DNA from: Agrobacterium tumefaciens
GTDB taxonomy: Bacteria > Pseudomonadota > Alphaproteobacteria > Rhizobiales > Rhizobiaceae
DNA: 64,000 nucleotides
Assembly (NCBI RefSeq): GCF_009649785.1
Contig: NZ_WJOK01000009.1
Coordinates: forward strand, 124,001-188,000
Reading direction: 5' to 3'
Position 1 is the first letter of the stretch; the number at the start of each line of letters is the position of its first letter. Below the pieces are notes generated by a model, which saw only the letters and a list, made by a program, of their open reading frames with translations, was not told the DNA's origin and did not search any database. This document shows, one piece after another, positions 52,192 through 60,617 of the stretch. The position numbers were made by a program, and so were the translations under genes.

Positions 52192-53712
52192 CTAACCGTG
52201 GGCAAGCTTTCGCGCCGGGCCGAAAACCACAAAGCTCAGAGCGGCGAGCAACCAGACACTGATGCCAGCATAAAGCATGACCAGACCGAAACCGTCCGCG
52301 AGTGCCTGATGGACGAGTGCATCCGAAACACGCTCCACCGACGATCCCGCGGTTCCCGCCGCGATCTTCTCCGCGAGCGAACGCAGGGCGGGCAAATCCG
52401 CGCCGGACGGCAGGTTGGCCCTAAGCGACGACCAGACGCCCTCAACCAGAATGAAGCCCATGATCGGGATGTTGATGGCAAGCGAGATCATTCGCGCGCT
52501 CATGTCGATGCCGGAGGCCATGCCGGAACGGGCAGCGGGAACGGCACCGGTTGTCGTATTGGTGACCGGCGTGTTGGTGAGGCCAAGCCCGACACCGGAC
52601 AGGATGCAGCCGGGCAGCATGGTGAGCCAGCTCGCATCTGCGACACTGCTGCCAAGTTTCATCAGCATGAAACCGAGACCGATGGTGAACAGCCCGGCCG
52701 GGACGACAAGACGGGGTTGATAACGCAGCGACAGACGCTCGGCCAACGGCGGTACGACCAGCGCTGGCAGCGTATAGGCAAGCAGACCGAGACCGGCGGT
52801 GACGCTGTCATAACCAAGGCCCGCCTGAAACCAGATCGGCAGATAGATCATGAACGGCCAGAAGCTGATGTTCATCGCCGCCGAGCCGATAATCGCGCCG
52901 GAAAATGGCCGGATGCGAAATACGGAGAAATCGAACATCGGCCTTGGAGTGAGCTTTTCGACGATCACGAAGGCGATAAAACTCGCGACTGATAGACCAA
53001 GGATCAGAAGTGCCTTTGAACTGGCAAAGCCGAGTTCCGGTCCTTGGGTGATGAAAAACGCAAGGCAGAACACGGCAACCGAAAGTGTGGCGATACCGGC
53101 AAGATCAAGACGGGTCGCATCCGGATCACGCGATTCTTCCACACCGCTTGCGGCAAGGAACAGTGTCAGGATGCCGAGGGCCACGTGAACGAGGAATACC
53201 CACTCCCAGCTCCACAGCGCAACGATGGCTCCGCCGATGATCGGCCCGAAACCCAGCCCGACGCCGGAGACAATACCCCACCAGCCGAAAGCCATTCCAC
53301 GCTCGCGGGCCGTGCGGAACTGATGTGACAGAATGGCGATCTGGCATACCAGCATCGCTCCACCGCTTAGTCCCTGAAGGAAGCGTGCGCCGATCAGCAC
53401 CGCCACGCTTTCAGTCATGCCGCAGGCGAGGGAGGAAATGGCGAAAGCGACGATGGTCGCGATGAAGACGCGTTTGCGACCGAAGCGGTCGGCCAACGCG
53501 CCGGTTGCCATCAGCACCATCGTCACGCCGATCGTATAGGCGTTCATGATCCACTGCAGCTGCCGGAAATCCGCGTGCAGCACCTGCTCGAGCGTCGGCA
53601 GGATCGCCGGCACGCTGGAGATTTCCAGCCCGAACATCAGAGCGGAGAGACAGACGGCAGCGAGCGCAATGGTACTTCTACTCCGGGTTGGGGCGGTAAC
53701 GGCAAGGGTCAT
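52192..53712 (-). CDS. DHA2-family MFS drug:H+ antiporter
   Basis: 506-residue efflux protein with 14 predicted helices. Motif A is GALADRFGRKRVF; motif C in helix 5 is GIVSGVGLGFGPIIGGAI, typical of antiporters; LQWIMNAYTIGVTMVLM belongs to helix 2. Relatives include EmrB, QacA and MdtD. It is divergent from a LysR gene and convergent with the acyl-CoA dehydrogenase gene. Substrate unknown. Confidence 0.9.
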   Translation of the reverse strand: MTLAVTAPTRSRSTIALAAVCLSALMFGLEISSVPAILPTLEQVLHADFRQLQWIMNAYTIGVTMVLMATGALADRFGRKRVFIATIVAFAISSLACGMTESVAVLIGARFLQGLSGGAMLVCQIAILSHQFRTARERGMAFGWWGIVSGVGLGFGPIIGGAIVALWSWEWVFLVHVALGILTLFLAASGVEESRDPDATRLDLAGIATLSVAVFCLAFFITQGPELGFASSKALLILGLSVASFIAFVIVEKLTPRPMFDFSVFRIRPFSGAIIGSAAMNISFWPFMIYLPIWFQAGLGYDSVTAGLGLLAYTLPALVVPPLAERLSLRYQPRLVVPAGLFTIGLGFMLMKLGSSVADASWLTMLPGCILSGVGLGLTNTPVTNTTTGAVPAARSGMASGIDMSARMISLAINIPIMGFILVEGVWSSLRANLPSGADLPALRSLAEKIAAGTAGSSVERVSDALVHQALADGFGLVMLYAGISVWLLAALSFVVFGPARKLAHG

Positions 53713-53788
53713 TCTTCAGCCTTTCGTGGTTCGGACTGAAGCATCAGAAGACATGCACGCTTCGATCCGTGTTTTGCAGAGTCCAAGG

Positions 53789-53821
53789 CAAATTAGTGAA
53801 AGCTTGACCATAACTGAATTG
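53789..53821. promoter_or_regulatory. Imperfect dyad between the MFS and LysR genes
   Basis: CAAATTAGT (53789-53797) and ACTGAATTG (53813-53821) are inverted 9-bp arms matching at 7 of 9 positions, in the 142-bp divergent region 34 bp before the LysR start. The location fits a LysR autoregulatory and activation site. Confidence 0.3.
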
Positions 53822-53854
53822 GATGCTTGGATATTTCAGAGACAACAAATTTGG

Positions 53855-54712
53855 ATGATTAAAGTGACCACTCTGGATGTGGATGCCGTTCAGGCTTTCG
53901 TCACCATCGCCGATCTGCAGAGCTTCACCCGCGCTGCCGAAACGCTCGGAACCACGCAGGGTGCCATCAGCGTCAAGCTCAAGCGACTGGAAGACCGGCT
54001 CGGCCAGCGGCTTCTTGAGCGGACGCCGCGTTCGGTGCGGCTTTCCGCGCAAGGCGCCGTGTTTCTAACACCAGCCCGCGAATTCCTTGCCGCGCACGAT
54101 CGCGCCATGGCAGGGCTTTTTTCCACGCGCCGACGCTTTGGCCTTGGCATCGCCGCCCATGTTGCCGGGCCGGAAGTGCCAACGCTGCTGGCGCGGCTCA
54201 ACGCGCACGATCCGGGACTGACGATAGAAGTGCGGATGGACAATTCCCGCACGTTGCTGGATGCCTTCGACCGCGGCGAGATCGATGCTGCAATCATCCG
54301 GCGCGAGGATGACAGGCGTGATGGCGAAGTGCTCGGGCCAGAGCATTTCGGCTGGTTCGCAGCCCCGCAATTCGAGCATCGTCAGGGCGAGCCGCTGCGA
54401 CTGGCAGCGCTTTCGCCCGCCTGCGGTGTACGTGACATCGCCGCTCGTGCTCTTGATTCCGCCGCCATCGCGTGGACGGAAGTCTTTCTTGGCGGCACCT
54501 CATCGATGGTGACCGCGGCCGTTTCGGCAGGTCTCGCCATTTCGGCATTCTCCTGCCGCCTGGCGCCACCCGGTACAATCGAGGTCAGCCAGCGTTTCAG
54601 CCTCCCGCCGCTGCCTTCCACCGAGATCGTGATGTTCTCGACCCTTACCGACAGCAGATCCCGTGAGGCGCTGCGCACACTGGCCGCCGCTTTCCGGGAG
54701 CATCGGCCGTGA
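53855..54712 (+). CDS. LysR-family regulator divergent from the DHA2 pump
   Basis: 285 residues. The N-terminal helix-turn-helix is clear: VDAVQAFVTIADLQSFTRAAETLGTTQGAISVKLKRLEDRLGQRLLER. The effector domain begins near residue 90 (FGLGIAAHVAGPEVP) and has GTSSMVTAAVSAGLAISAFSCRLAP. ATG 53855 starts the protein a few residues before the helix-turn-helix; the open frame further upstream lacks family similarity. It likely controls the pump gene. Whether it also reads the three shared sulfur-type promoters is untested. Confidence 0.88.
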   Translation: MIKVTTLDVDAVQAFVTIADLQSFTRAAETLGTTQGAISVKLKRLEDRLGQRLLERTPRSVRLSAQGAVFLTPAREFLAAHDRAMAGLFSTRRRFGLGIAAHVAGPEVPTLLARLNAHDPGLTIEVRMDNSRTLLDAFDRGEIDAAIIRREDDRRDGEVLGPEHFGWFAAPQFEHRQGEPLRLAALSPACGVRDIAARALDSAAIAWTEVFLGGTSSMVTAAVSAGLAISAFSCRLAPPGTIEVSQRFSLPPLPSTEIVMFSTLTDSRSREALRTLAAAFREHRP

Positions 54713-54717
54713 CTGTG

Positions 54718-55199
54718 AGCGACACCCAGTGGGTGCACAGGTCCTTGACTGGTCGCGCGCCCAGGTCGCACTGATGCGCCCAAGCCGGAGTACACGGGCG
54801 CTGGAAGCCATCATCCGCGATCTCATCGAGACCCGCGACGGCGCGACATATTTCGCCGAGCGCGTATGGGGCATTTCCCTCCGCTACGAGCTAGGCGGCA
54901 ACGATCCGCTGGTGGGCTGAAGCGTTCCGGACTTCGCACTGGCGGACGGGAGGAGCACCGGCGAACTTCTGAGAGAGGGCAAAGGTCTGCTTTTGAATTT
55001 TAGCGTGGACGCATCGCTTGAAGCGCTGGCAGGCCGCTGGAACGGCCGGATTTCCTATGTCGCCGGCAATGCCATCGATCAATTGGGCTTGAGCACAGTC
55101 CTGGTGCGCCCCGATGGTATCGTCGCCTGGGCCACGGAGTCTGCTCCGGACAAGGAGAAATTCGCAAGGGCAGCAGCCCGTTGGTTCGGAGAGATTTAA
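54718..55199 (+). pseudogene. Remnant of an FAD-dependent aromatic hydroxylase (C-terminal thioredoxin-like domain)
   Basis: One reading frame contains the C-terminal part of a PheA/TfdB-type flavin monooxygenase: GAQVLDWSRAQVALMRP, IIRDLIETRDGATYFAERVWGISLRY, then after an in-frame TGA (54918-54920) VPDFALADGRSTGELLREGKGLLL and LSTVLVRPDGIVAWATE to the natural stop at 55199. The TGA stands where the family has Arg, consistent with a CGA-to-TGA change. The N-terminal about 350 residues are missing, cut where the LysR gene ends, so the loss looks like a deletion followed by decay. Nothing suggests the fragment is translated usefully. 55200-55344 holds no gene. Confidence 0.78.
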
Positions 55200-55344
55200 C
55201 GGGTATGTGAGGTGGCCGATCCGGTTGCCACGCCATTTCTTCGGCAGATATGCCAGCCCCCGGCAATCTAGAGATTGTTTCATTGCCTTCCTGCGTCAGC
55301 CGTACCGATGTATCGTTCCTTCCTATCAATGCAATGGAGTCATC

Positions 55345-56127
55345 ATGTCCCTTCCCCAGAAAATCGGCTTTATCGGAACCGGCGCTATCACCGATGCGAT
55401 GGTGCGGGGGCTCCTCAGCACGCCTGCCGCCGTGCCGCATATCATGGTGTCCCAACGCAGCGCGGATATCTCGGCCAGGCTTGCCGCCGATTTCCCGCAG
55501 GTGATCGTCTCCAGCGACAATCAGGCGATTGTCGACGGCTGCGATACCGTCGTTCTGGCCATCCGCCCGCAGATCGCCGAGGACGTCATCCGGCCGCTGC
55601 GGTTTCGCGAGGGGCAGAAAGTCATAAGCGTCGTTGCCGCAACCGGTCGACATGCACTGCTTGACTGGATCGGCGCGGATGTGCGCCTGACCCAGGCGAT
55701 CCCGCTGCCTTTTGTCGCCCGCCGCAAAGGCGTCACGGCCGTTTACCCCTCCGATGCGGATACCGCCGCGATCTTCAACGTGCTCGGAAATGCGGTGGAA
55801 TGTGAAACAAAGGCGGAATACGACCTTCTCGCCGCCGCAAGCGCCCTGATGGCAACCTATTTCGGCATTCTGCAACAGACGACGGAGTGGTTGGCGGAAA
55901 ACGGCCTGCCGGAAGAAAAGGGCCGCGCCTATCTTGCACCCCTCTTCGCCGGCCTCTCCGAAGTGGCGCTGCTTGCCGGCAAGGACACGGACTTTACCGA
56001 TCTCAGCCGCGAATTCGCCACCAAGGGTGGCCTGAACGAGCAGGTTCTTCAGGACTTTGACGGCAATGGCGGTTCGAGCGCATTGAAGCGGGCATTGAGC
56101 CGCGTGCTGGAACGGATTACGCAGTAG
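55345..56127 (+). CDS. Pyrroline-5-carboxylate reductase-like protein (ProC family)
   Basis: 260-residue NAD(P)-dependent reductase. IGFIGTGAITDAMVRGLL is the dinucleotide-binding start, VVLAIRPQIAEDVI the second strand, VRLTQAIPLPFVARRKGVTAVYP the family's domain junction, and KGGLNEQVLQDF the C-terminal substrate segment. The chosen ATG follows GGAG by 5 nt. It may be the housekeeping ProC or a paralogue: the canonical motif MPN.P is replaced by AIPLPF, which favours a paralogue acting on another cyclic imine. It is followed 43 nt later by a PhzF gene. Confidence 0.83.
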   Translation: MSLPQKIGFIGTGAITDAMVRGLLSTPAAVPHIMVSQRSADISARLAADFPQVIVSSDNQAIVDGCDTVVLAIRPQIAEDVIRPLRFREGQKVISVVAATGRHALLDWIGADVRLTQAIPLPFVARRKGVTAVYPSDADTAAIFNVLGNAVECETKAEYDLLAAASALMATYFGILQQTTEWLAENGLPEEKGRAYLAPLFAGLSEVALLAGKDTDFTDLSREFATKGGLNEQVLQDFDGNGGSSALKRALSRVLERITQ

Positions 56128-56170
56128 ACAGTGCGCGCCGACAATCGATCCGAACTGAAAGAACGATGCA

Positions 56171-57016
56171 ATGACCTTTACAATCCATATGATCGATGTA
56201 TTCGGCTCCGGCCCGCTTTCTGGCAATCCGCTGGCGGTCGTCATGGGTGCAGACACCTTGACCACGGATGACATGCAGCGATTGACGCGGTGGTTCAATC
56301 TGTCCGAAACCACGTTTCTGCTGCCGCCCACCCACCCCCAGGCTGATTACCGTGTCCGGATATTCTCACTGGACCGGGAGATGCCTTTTGCCGGACACCC
56401 TACGCTCGGCACTTGCCATGCCTGGCTTTCCGAAAACGGCCTGCCCAAAAGCGAAACGGGCATCGTTCAGGAATGCGGTGCCGGTCTGGTGACGATCCGG
56501 CACGCGCATGGTCGACTTTCCTTTGCCGCTCCGCCCCTTATCCGTTCAGGCGCGCCGACACCCGCAGAGCTGGAAGAGGCCCGGCTGCTGCTGGGAATAG
56601 AGACACGCGACATCGTTGATGCCGCATGGATCGACAATGGCCCCGGCTGGTTGGGGATCAGGCTGGCATCGGCTGAGAAGGTGCTTGCCCTTGAGCCGGT
56701 CCGCAGCTGGCCCGGCCGCATTGACATTGGCGTCGTTGGTCCGCACGCAAATGGCGGCGAAGCCGCCTTCGAGGTTCGCGCCTTCTTCAGCGATCATCTG
56801 GGCGCCATCGCCGAGGATCCGGTCACCGGAAGCCTCAACGCCTCGCTGGCGCAATGGCTGTTTGCGACAGGCGTGGTCGCGGAAGACTATGTCGCCGCCC
56901 AGGGCACACGTCTTGGCCGTCAAGGCCGCATTTACCTGACCCGCGATGATACCGGCCAGATATGGGTCGGCGGCGAGACACGCACGCAAGTCGAAGGCCG
57001 GCTGCACGGCCTTTGA
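56171..57016 (+). CDS. PhzF-family isomerase/epimerase
   Basis: 281 residues of the diaminopimelate-epimerase-like fold. Signature segments are YMIDVF-like IHMIDVFGSGPLSGNPLAVV, NLSETTFLLPP with the catalytic Glu, DREMPFAGHPTLGTCHAW and EDPVTGSLNASLAQWL. Apart from phenazine synthesis, most members have unknown isomerase roles. The order ProC-like, PhzF, NUDIX suggests a small catabolic or repair operon, but no pathway is evident. Confidence 0.88.
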   Translation: MTFTIHMIDVFGSGPLSGNPLAVVMGADTLTTDDMQRLTRWFNLSETTFLLPPTHPQADYRVRIFSLDREMPFAGHPTLGTCHAWLSENGLPKSETGIVQECGAGLVTIRHAHGRLSFAAPPLIRSGAPTPAELEEARLLLGIETRDIVDAAWIDNGPGWLGIRLASAEKVLALEPVRSWPGRIDIGVVGPHANGGEAAFEVRAFFSDHLGAIAEDPVTGSLNASLAQWLFATGVVAEDYVAAQGTRLGRQGRIYLTRDDTGQIWVGGETRTQVEGRLHGL

Positions 57017-57043
57017 AAAGACAGATAATGACGAGGTGACTTG

Positions 57044-57640
57044 ATGAATAGCAGTGTTTACCGCCCGATTTCGCAACGCGTATTGGCGGATGATTGGGGA
57101 CGACTGACCAAATATGAGTATGAACTTCAGCTAAGGGACGGAAGCTGGCAACGGCAGACCCGGGAGGCGTATGATCGCGGCAACGGAGCGACATGCCTGT
57201 TGTACAACCCCGCAAACGACCATGTTTTGCTCACCCGCCAGTTCCGTTTGCCGGTTCTCTTGAACGGCGGCCTCGAGTCGCTGATCGAGACACCGGCGGG
57301 GCTGCTGGAAGGCGCTGAACCGGCAGCGCGCATGCGTGCGGAACTGATGGAGGAGACCGGTTATGAGGTTTCCGAACTCACCCATCTGTTCGATATCTAT
57401 ATGAGCCCCGGATCGGTCACCGAATACCTCGCCTTTTTCTACGGCGAATATGCCGAGAACCATAAAGTGGGCACAGGCGGCGGCTCCGCGGACGAGGGAG
57501 AAGACATAGATGTGCTGGAAATCGCTCTGCCAGACGCTATGCAGATGATCAGCCGCGGCGATATTCGCGACGCCAAGACCATCATTCTGCTGCAGCACCT
57601 CACCATCCGGCTTTTGCAGGAAAAGCACGGAACACGCTGA
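57044..57640 (+). CDS. nudK: NudK-like NUDIX hydrolase (GDP-mannose pyrophosphatase type)
   Basis: 198 residues. The sequence follows E. coli NudK closely by memory: NGATCLLYNPANDHVLLTRQFRLP, the Nudix helix GLLEGAEPAARMRAELMEETGYE with its Glu residues, LFDIYMSPGSVTEYLAFFYGEY and DEGEDIDVLEIAL, GDIRDAKTIILLQ. The RE of the consensus Nudix box is altered (AE), as in NudK. ATG 57044 follows GAGG at 7 nt. Likely clears nucleotide sugars such as GDP-mannose or ADP-ribose. Confidence 0.87.
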   Translation: MNSSVYRPISQRVLADDWGRLTKYEYELQLRDGSWQRQTREAYDRGNGATCLLYNPANDHVLLTRQFRLPVLLNGGLESLIETPAGLLEGAEPAARMRAELMEETGYEVSELTHLFDIYMSPGSVTEYLAFFYGEYAENHKVGTGGGSADEGEDIDVLEIALPDAMQMISRGDIRDAKTIILLQHLTIRLLQEKHGTR

Positions 57641-57785
57641 TCTCGACCGCAATATCTACCAATGCGGAAGCGATGCTGATTACGGCCAGACTACAGGATC
57701 AACAGGACGAATTTGCCTGACGTAGACTGGCCGAAACCCATCACTTGCGTTGGGCAACAAAGATCAAAGACTTACGATTTGGGCT

Positions 57786-58709
57786 TCACCTGCCATCCTC
57801 AAAACGGAATGCGGGAAAGCCCTTGATGCCGGACGGAATGACCCAAACGCCACCGGAAAGAGGTACCTCGCTCAGCCTGTCTTGCGTCATGTTATGGCGG
57901 TGCGATGTCACGAAAAGCGAGCCGAAATCCGGCCCGCCAAAGCAGGGCATCGTTGGATGCGGAACAGGCATCCTTACCGTCCCGATCTGTTGACTGCCGT
58001 CTTCCGAGAAAATGTTCAAAACGCCGGCAGAGACACCCGCGCTCCAATATCGGCCGCTTATGTCAAGACATCCACCATCGGGCCTTCCGGTCTCTTCCTG
58101 CATTTGTGCGACGAGCACACCTTCATCAAATACACCGTTGGTTTTGTCGAAATTCCGCCTGCGTATCCATTTCTGCACGGAATCGCTTTGCCACATGACG
58201 GAACCGTCCTGCGAAAAAGCGAGGCCGTTGGGACATGTCAGTCCGGTCTGGATACGTTCGGCCCCATTATTCGTAATACGCCAGAGCTCTCCATGGGGCT
58301 GCATCTGCGAGAGCGGGACATTGTGCATGGTACCAACCCAGAAAGCTCCATCCGGACCGACACGTCCGTCATTCAGCCGGCAGGCGATGCCTTCAGGTGC
58401 GGGAATGGAATGAAGTGTGCGCCGCGCGCCGCTTTCCGGATTGAGGATGAGTATATCCATTCCGCAAGCGGCAATCAGATCACCGCTCTGACAGAGCCCA
58501 AGACTGGAGACGGTTTCCGGGAACGTCCATTCACGATACTGGACGCCGCCCAGCCCAGCTGAACGTAGCTTCTTGCCAAGAATGTCACACCAGAACAGGA
58601 CCTGACGTCTTTCGTCCCACACCGGGCTTTCCGCAAGAATGCTGATTTGGTCGCACAGGAGTCCTGCCTGATCGATCGCAGGCGCGTTGTCGAAATTTGC
58701 TGTTGTCAT
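57786..58709 (-). CDS. SMP-30/gluconolactonase-family lactonase
   Basis: 307-residue six-bladed beta-propeller hydrolase of sugar lactones. ESPVWDERRQVLFWCDILGKKLR carries the metal-binding Glu, IACRLNDGRVGPDGAFWVGTM the Asn/Asp pair, and LTCPNGLAFSQDG the second Asn. It lies downstream of the GntR gene on the same strand and next to sugar-type dehydrogenases, so it probably opens the lactone made by one of them. Confidence 0.92.
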   Translation of the reverse strand: MTTANFDNAPAIDQAGLLCDQISILAESPVWDERRQVLFWCDILGKKLRSAGLGGVQYREWTFPETVSSLGLCQSGDLIAACGMDILILNPESGARRTLHSIPAPEGIACRLNDGRVGPDGAFWVGTMHNVPLSQMQPHGELWRITNNGAERIQTGLTCPNGLAFSQDGSVMWQSDSVQKWIRRRNFDKTNGVFDEGVLVAQMQEETGRPDGGCLDISGRYWSAGVSAGVLNIFSEDGSQQIGTVRMPVPHPTMPCFGGPDFGSLFVTSHRHNMTQDRLSEVPLSGGVWVIPSGIKGFPAFRFEDGR

Positions 58710-58744
58710 TTTCTGTCTGAACCGTTGAATTGCGCAGCGTGGCG

Positions 58745-59458
58745 TTATTCGAAATATTCCTGATGTGCTTCGAAGATCTGCGACAGAATGCCGAGGACGC
58801 GGCGGAGATGCTGGCGCAGATAATCCACCGCGCTCTCCTCCTCACGCGCCTTTATTGCATTGTAGACGGCCTCATGCTCCGTCAGCAGTCTGGCCATGTG
58901 TGCTTCGTCGGTAATCGCCAGCGCTCGCAGGCGGTCTAGCCCAGCCTTTTCCCGGATCAACAGGGTCTCCAGCCTTTCGAGGCCGGTTGCGGCGGCAAGG
59001 GCGCTGTGGAACTGGTCGTCATGGATACGGAAGGCCTTTTTGTCGCCAAGCTCCATCGCCACACGCTGGCCTTCCAGCGCATGCAGGATTTCCTGGTCCG
59101 CTTCGGCCGGGATGCCGGTCTGGCAGAGCCTGCGGGCAGCGGCAACCTCCAGCGCCTCACGAATGAACTGCGCGCTGCGGATATTTTTGTCCGACAGTCT
59201 CGAGACATAGGTCCCGCGGCTCGGCAGGGTGACGATCAAACCGTCATCTCGCAGCCGGCTCAACGCCTCGCGCACCGGGGTGCGGCTGGAGTTGAAGGAC
59301 TGGCCAATCTCGTTTTCCGACACGGCCTGGCCCGGAAACAGCTCCCTCGAAAGGATGGCAGATTTCAGCGCCGAATAGATCTGGTCCACAACCGGTCGGT
59401 TGAAATCCAGTCGTTCCATCATCGGCACCGTGCCGCCTGTCATCGGGATCTTTGGCAT
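58745..59458 (-). CDS. GntR-family regulator, FadR/FCD subfamily
   Basis: 237 residues. The winged helix shows VVDQIYSALKSAILSRELFPGQAVSENEIGQSFNSSRTPVREALSRLRDDGLIVTLPSRGTYV. The helical FCD domain follows, with the metal-ligand Asp/His set (HDDQFHSALAAATG, HEAVYNAIKARE). It is divergent from the dehydrogenase/transporter operon across a 106-bp region containing two palindromic operator-like sites, so it is almost certainly the local repressor, responding to a sugar acid or intermediate. Confidence 0.92.
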   Translation of the reverse strand: MPKIPMTGGTVPMMERLDFNRPVVDQIYSALKSAILSRELFPGQAVSENEIGQSFNSSRTPVREALSRLRDDGLIVTLPSRGTYVSRLSDKNIRSAQFIREALEVAAARRLCQTGIPAEADQEILHALEGQRVAMELGDKKAFRIHDDQFHSALAAATGLERLETLLIREKAGLDRLRALAITDEAHMARLLTEHEAVYNAIKAREEESAVDYLRQHLRRVLGILSQIFEAHQEYFE

Positions 59459-59485
59459 ACGCTCTCCAAATGTCTTTCTCTATAA

Positions 59486-59532
59486 CCGGTATACCGGAAC
59501 ACTGGTGTGTTGACAACCGGCATACCGGTATG
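59486..59532. promoter_or_regulatory. Twin GntR operators and a -35 in the carbohydrate cluster control region
   Basis: Site 1 is CCGGTATACCGG (59486-59497), a perfect 12-bp palindrome. Site 2 is CCGGCATACCGGTATG (59517-59532), containing the perfect palindrome CATACCGGTATG. The two share ACCGGYATACCGG and lie 31 bp apart, three helical turns. A consensus TTGACA (59510-59515) for the plus-strand operon abuts site 2, so repressor binding would cover the promoter. Confidence 0.65.
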
Positions 59533-59564
59533 CAATTGAATGGCCATGGGAAGGAGGCTCCCGA

Positions 59565-60617
59565 ATGCAAAATATCAAGACCTGCGTCATCGTTGGTGCC
59601 GGAATGGTAGCGAAGACGCATGTGCTTGCCTGTGCGGCAAGCCCTGAAAAAATCCGCCTGAAAGCGATTGTTGACGGTGGCTCCGGCCGCGCGAAAGCGC
59701 TGGCTGCCGAAGCGGCAAAACACACCGGTCACCACGTTGCCGTATACGCGTCAATCGAGGAAGCCGCGCGTGACGGCGATGTCGATTTCGCCATCATCGC
59801 AACGCCGCCCAATGCCCGCGCCGATATCGTCGGTCCGCTTGCAAAAGCCGGCAAACACATTCTTCTCGAAAAGCCTGTCGCCCGCAACACGCGGGAAGCG
59901 GCCGATCTGGTAGCGCTCTGCCGCGATGCGGGTGTAACGCTCGGTATCATTTTCCAGCACCGCATGCGCGCCGCATCGCAAAAGGCGCGCGAACTGGTCG
60001 CATCCGGCACGCTCGGCGAACTAGGCCTTTGCGAGATTTCGGTGCCGTGGTGGCGTACCCAGGCCTATTATGATGAGCCGGGACGCGGCACGCTTGCGCG
60101 TGACGGCGGCGGCGTTCTGATATCGCAGGCAATCCACACGATCGATCTGGCCCTGAGCCTTGCAGGCCCCGTGGCCCGCGTGCAGGCCATGGCGGCAACG
60201 ACGCGTTTTCACAAGATGGAAACCGAGGATTACGTATCGGCCGGCCTTCGTTTCAAAAACGGGGCCGTCGGCTCGCTCGTCGCGAGCACCGCAAGCTTTC
60301 CCGGTGCGCCTGAATCCATTCTTCTCCATTTCGACAAGGCAAGCCTGCGGCTCGCATCCGGCCTGCTGCATGTAGACTGGCGCGACGGCCGCCAGGAAAC
60401 CTTCGGTGGTGCCGCTTCCGGCACCGGCGGCGGCGCCGATCCCATGGCTTTCACGCATGAATGGCATCAGGGCGTTTTCGACGATTTCGTCGACGCCATT
60501 TCTTCAGGGCGCCCGCCGGTCGTCACCGGTGAAGCAGCTCTTTTGTCTCACAGACTGATCGACGCGATCATCAACTCAGCCGAAACCGGCAAGGAAGTGG
60601 AACTGCAGGATGAGTAA
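59565..60617 (+). CDS. Gfo/Idh/MocA-family oxidoreductase (first of three)
   Basis: 350-residue NAD(P)-dependent sugar or cyclitol dehydrogenase. The Rossmann motif is VGAGMVAKTHVLAC, the catalytic-lysine motif is HILLEKPVARNTREA, and the substrate side has GGGVLISQAIHTIDLALSLAGP with the conserved His. A GGAAGGAGG ribosome-binding site precedes ATG 59565. It is the first gene of the operon controlled by the divergent GntR protein and overlaps the next gene by 8 nt. Confidence 0.92.
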   Translation: MQNIKTCVIVGAGMVAKTHVLACAASPEKIRLKAIVDGGSGRAKALAAEAAKHTGHHVAVYASIEEAARDGDVDFAIIATPPNARADIVGPLAKAGKHILLEKPVARNTREAADLVALCRDAGVTLGIIFQHRMRAASQKARELVASGTLGELGLCEISVPWWRTQAYYDEPGRGTLARDGGGVLISQAIHTIDLALSLAGPVARVQAMAATTRFHKMETEDYVSAGLRFKNGAVGSLVASTASFPGAPESILLHFDKASLRLASGLLHVDWRDGRQETFGGAASGTGGGADPMAFTHEWHQGVFDDFVDAISSGRPPVVTGEAALLSHRLIDAIINSAETGKEVELQDE

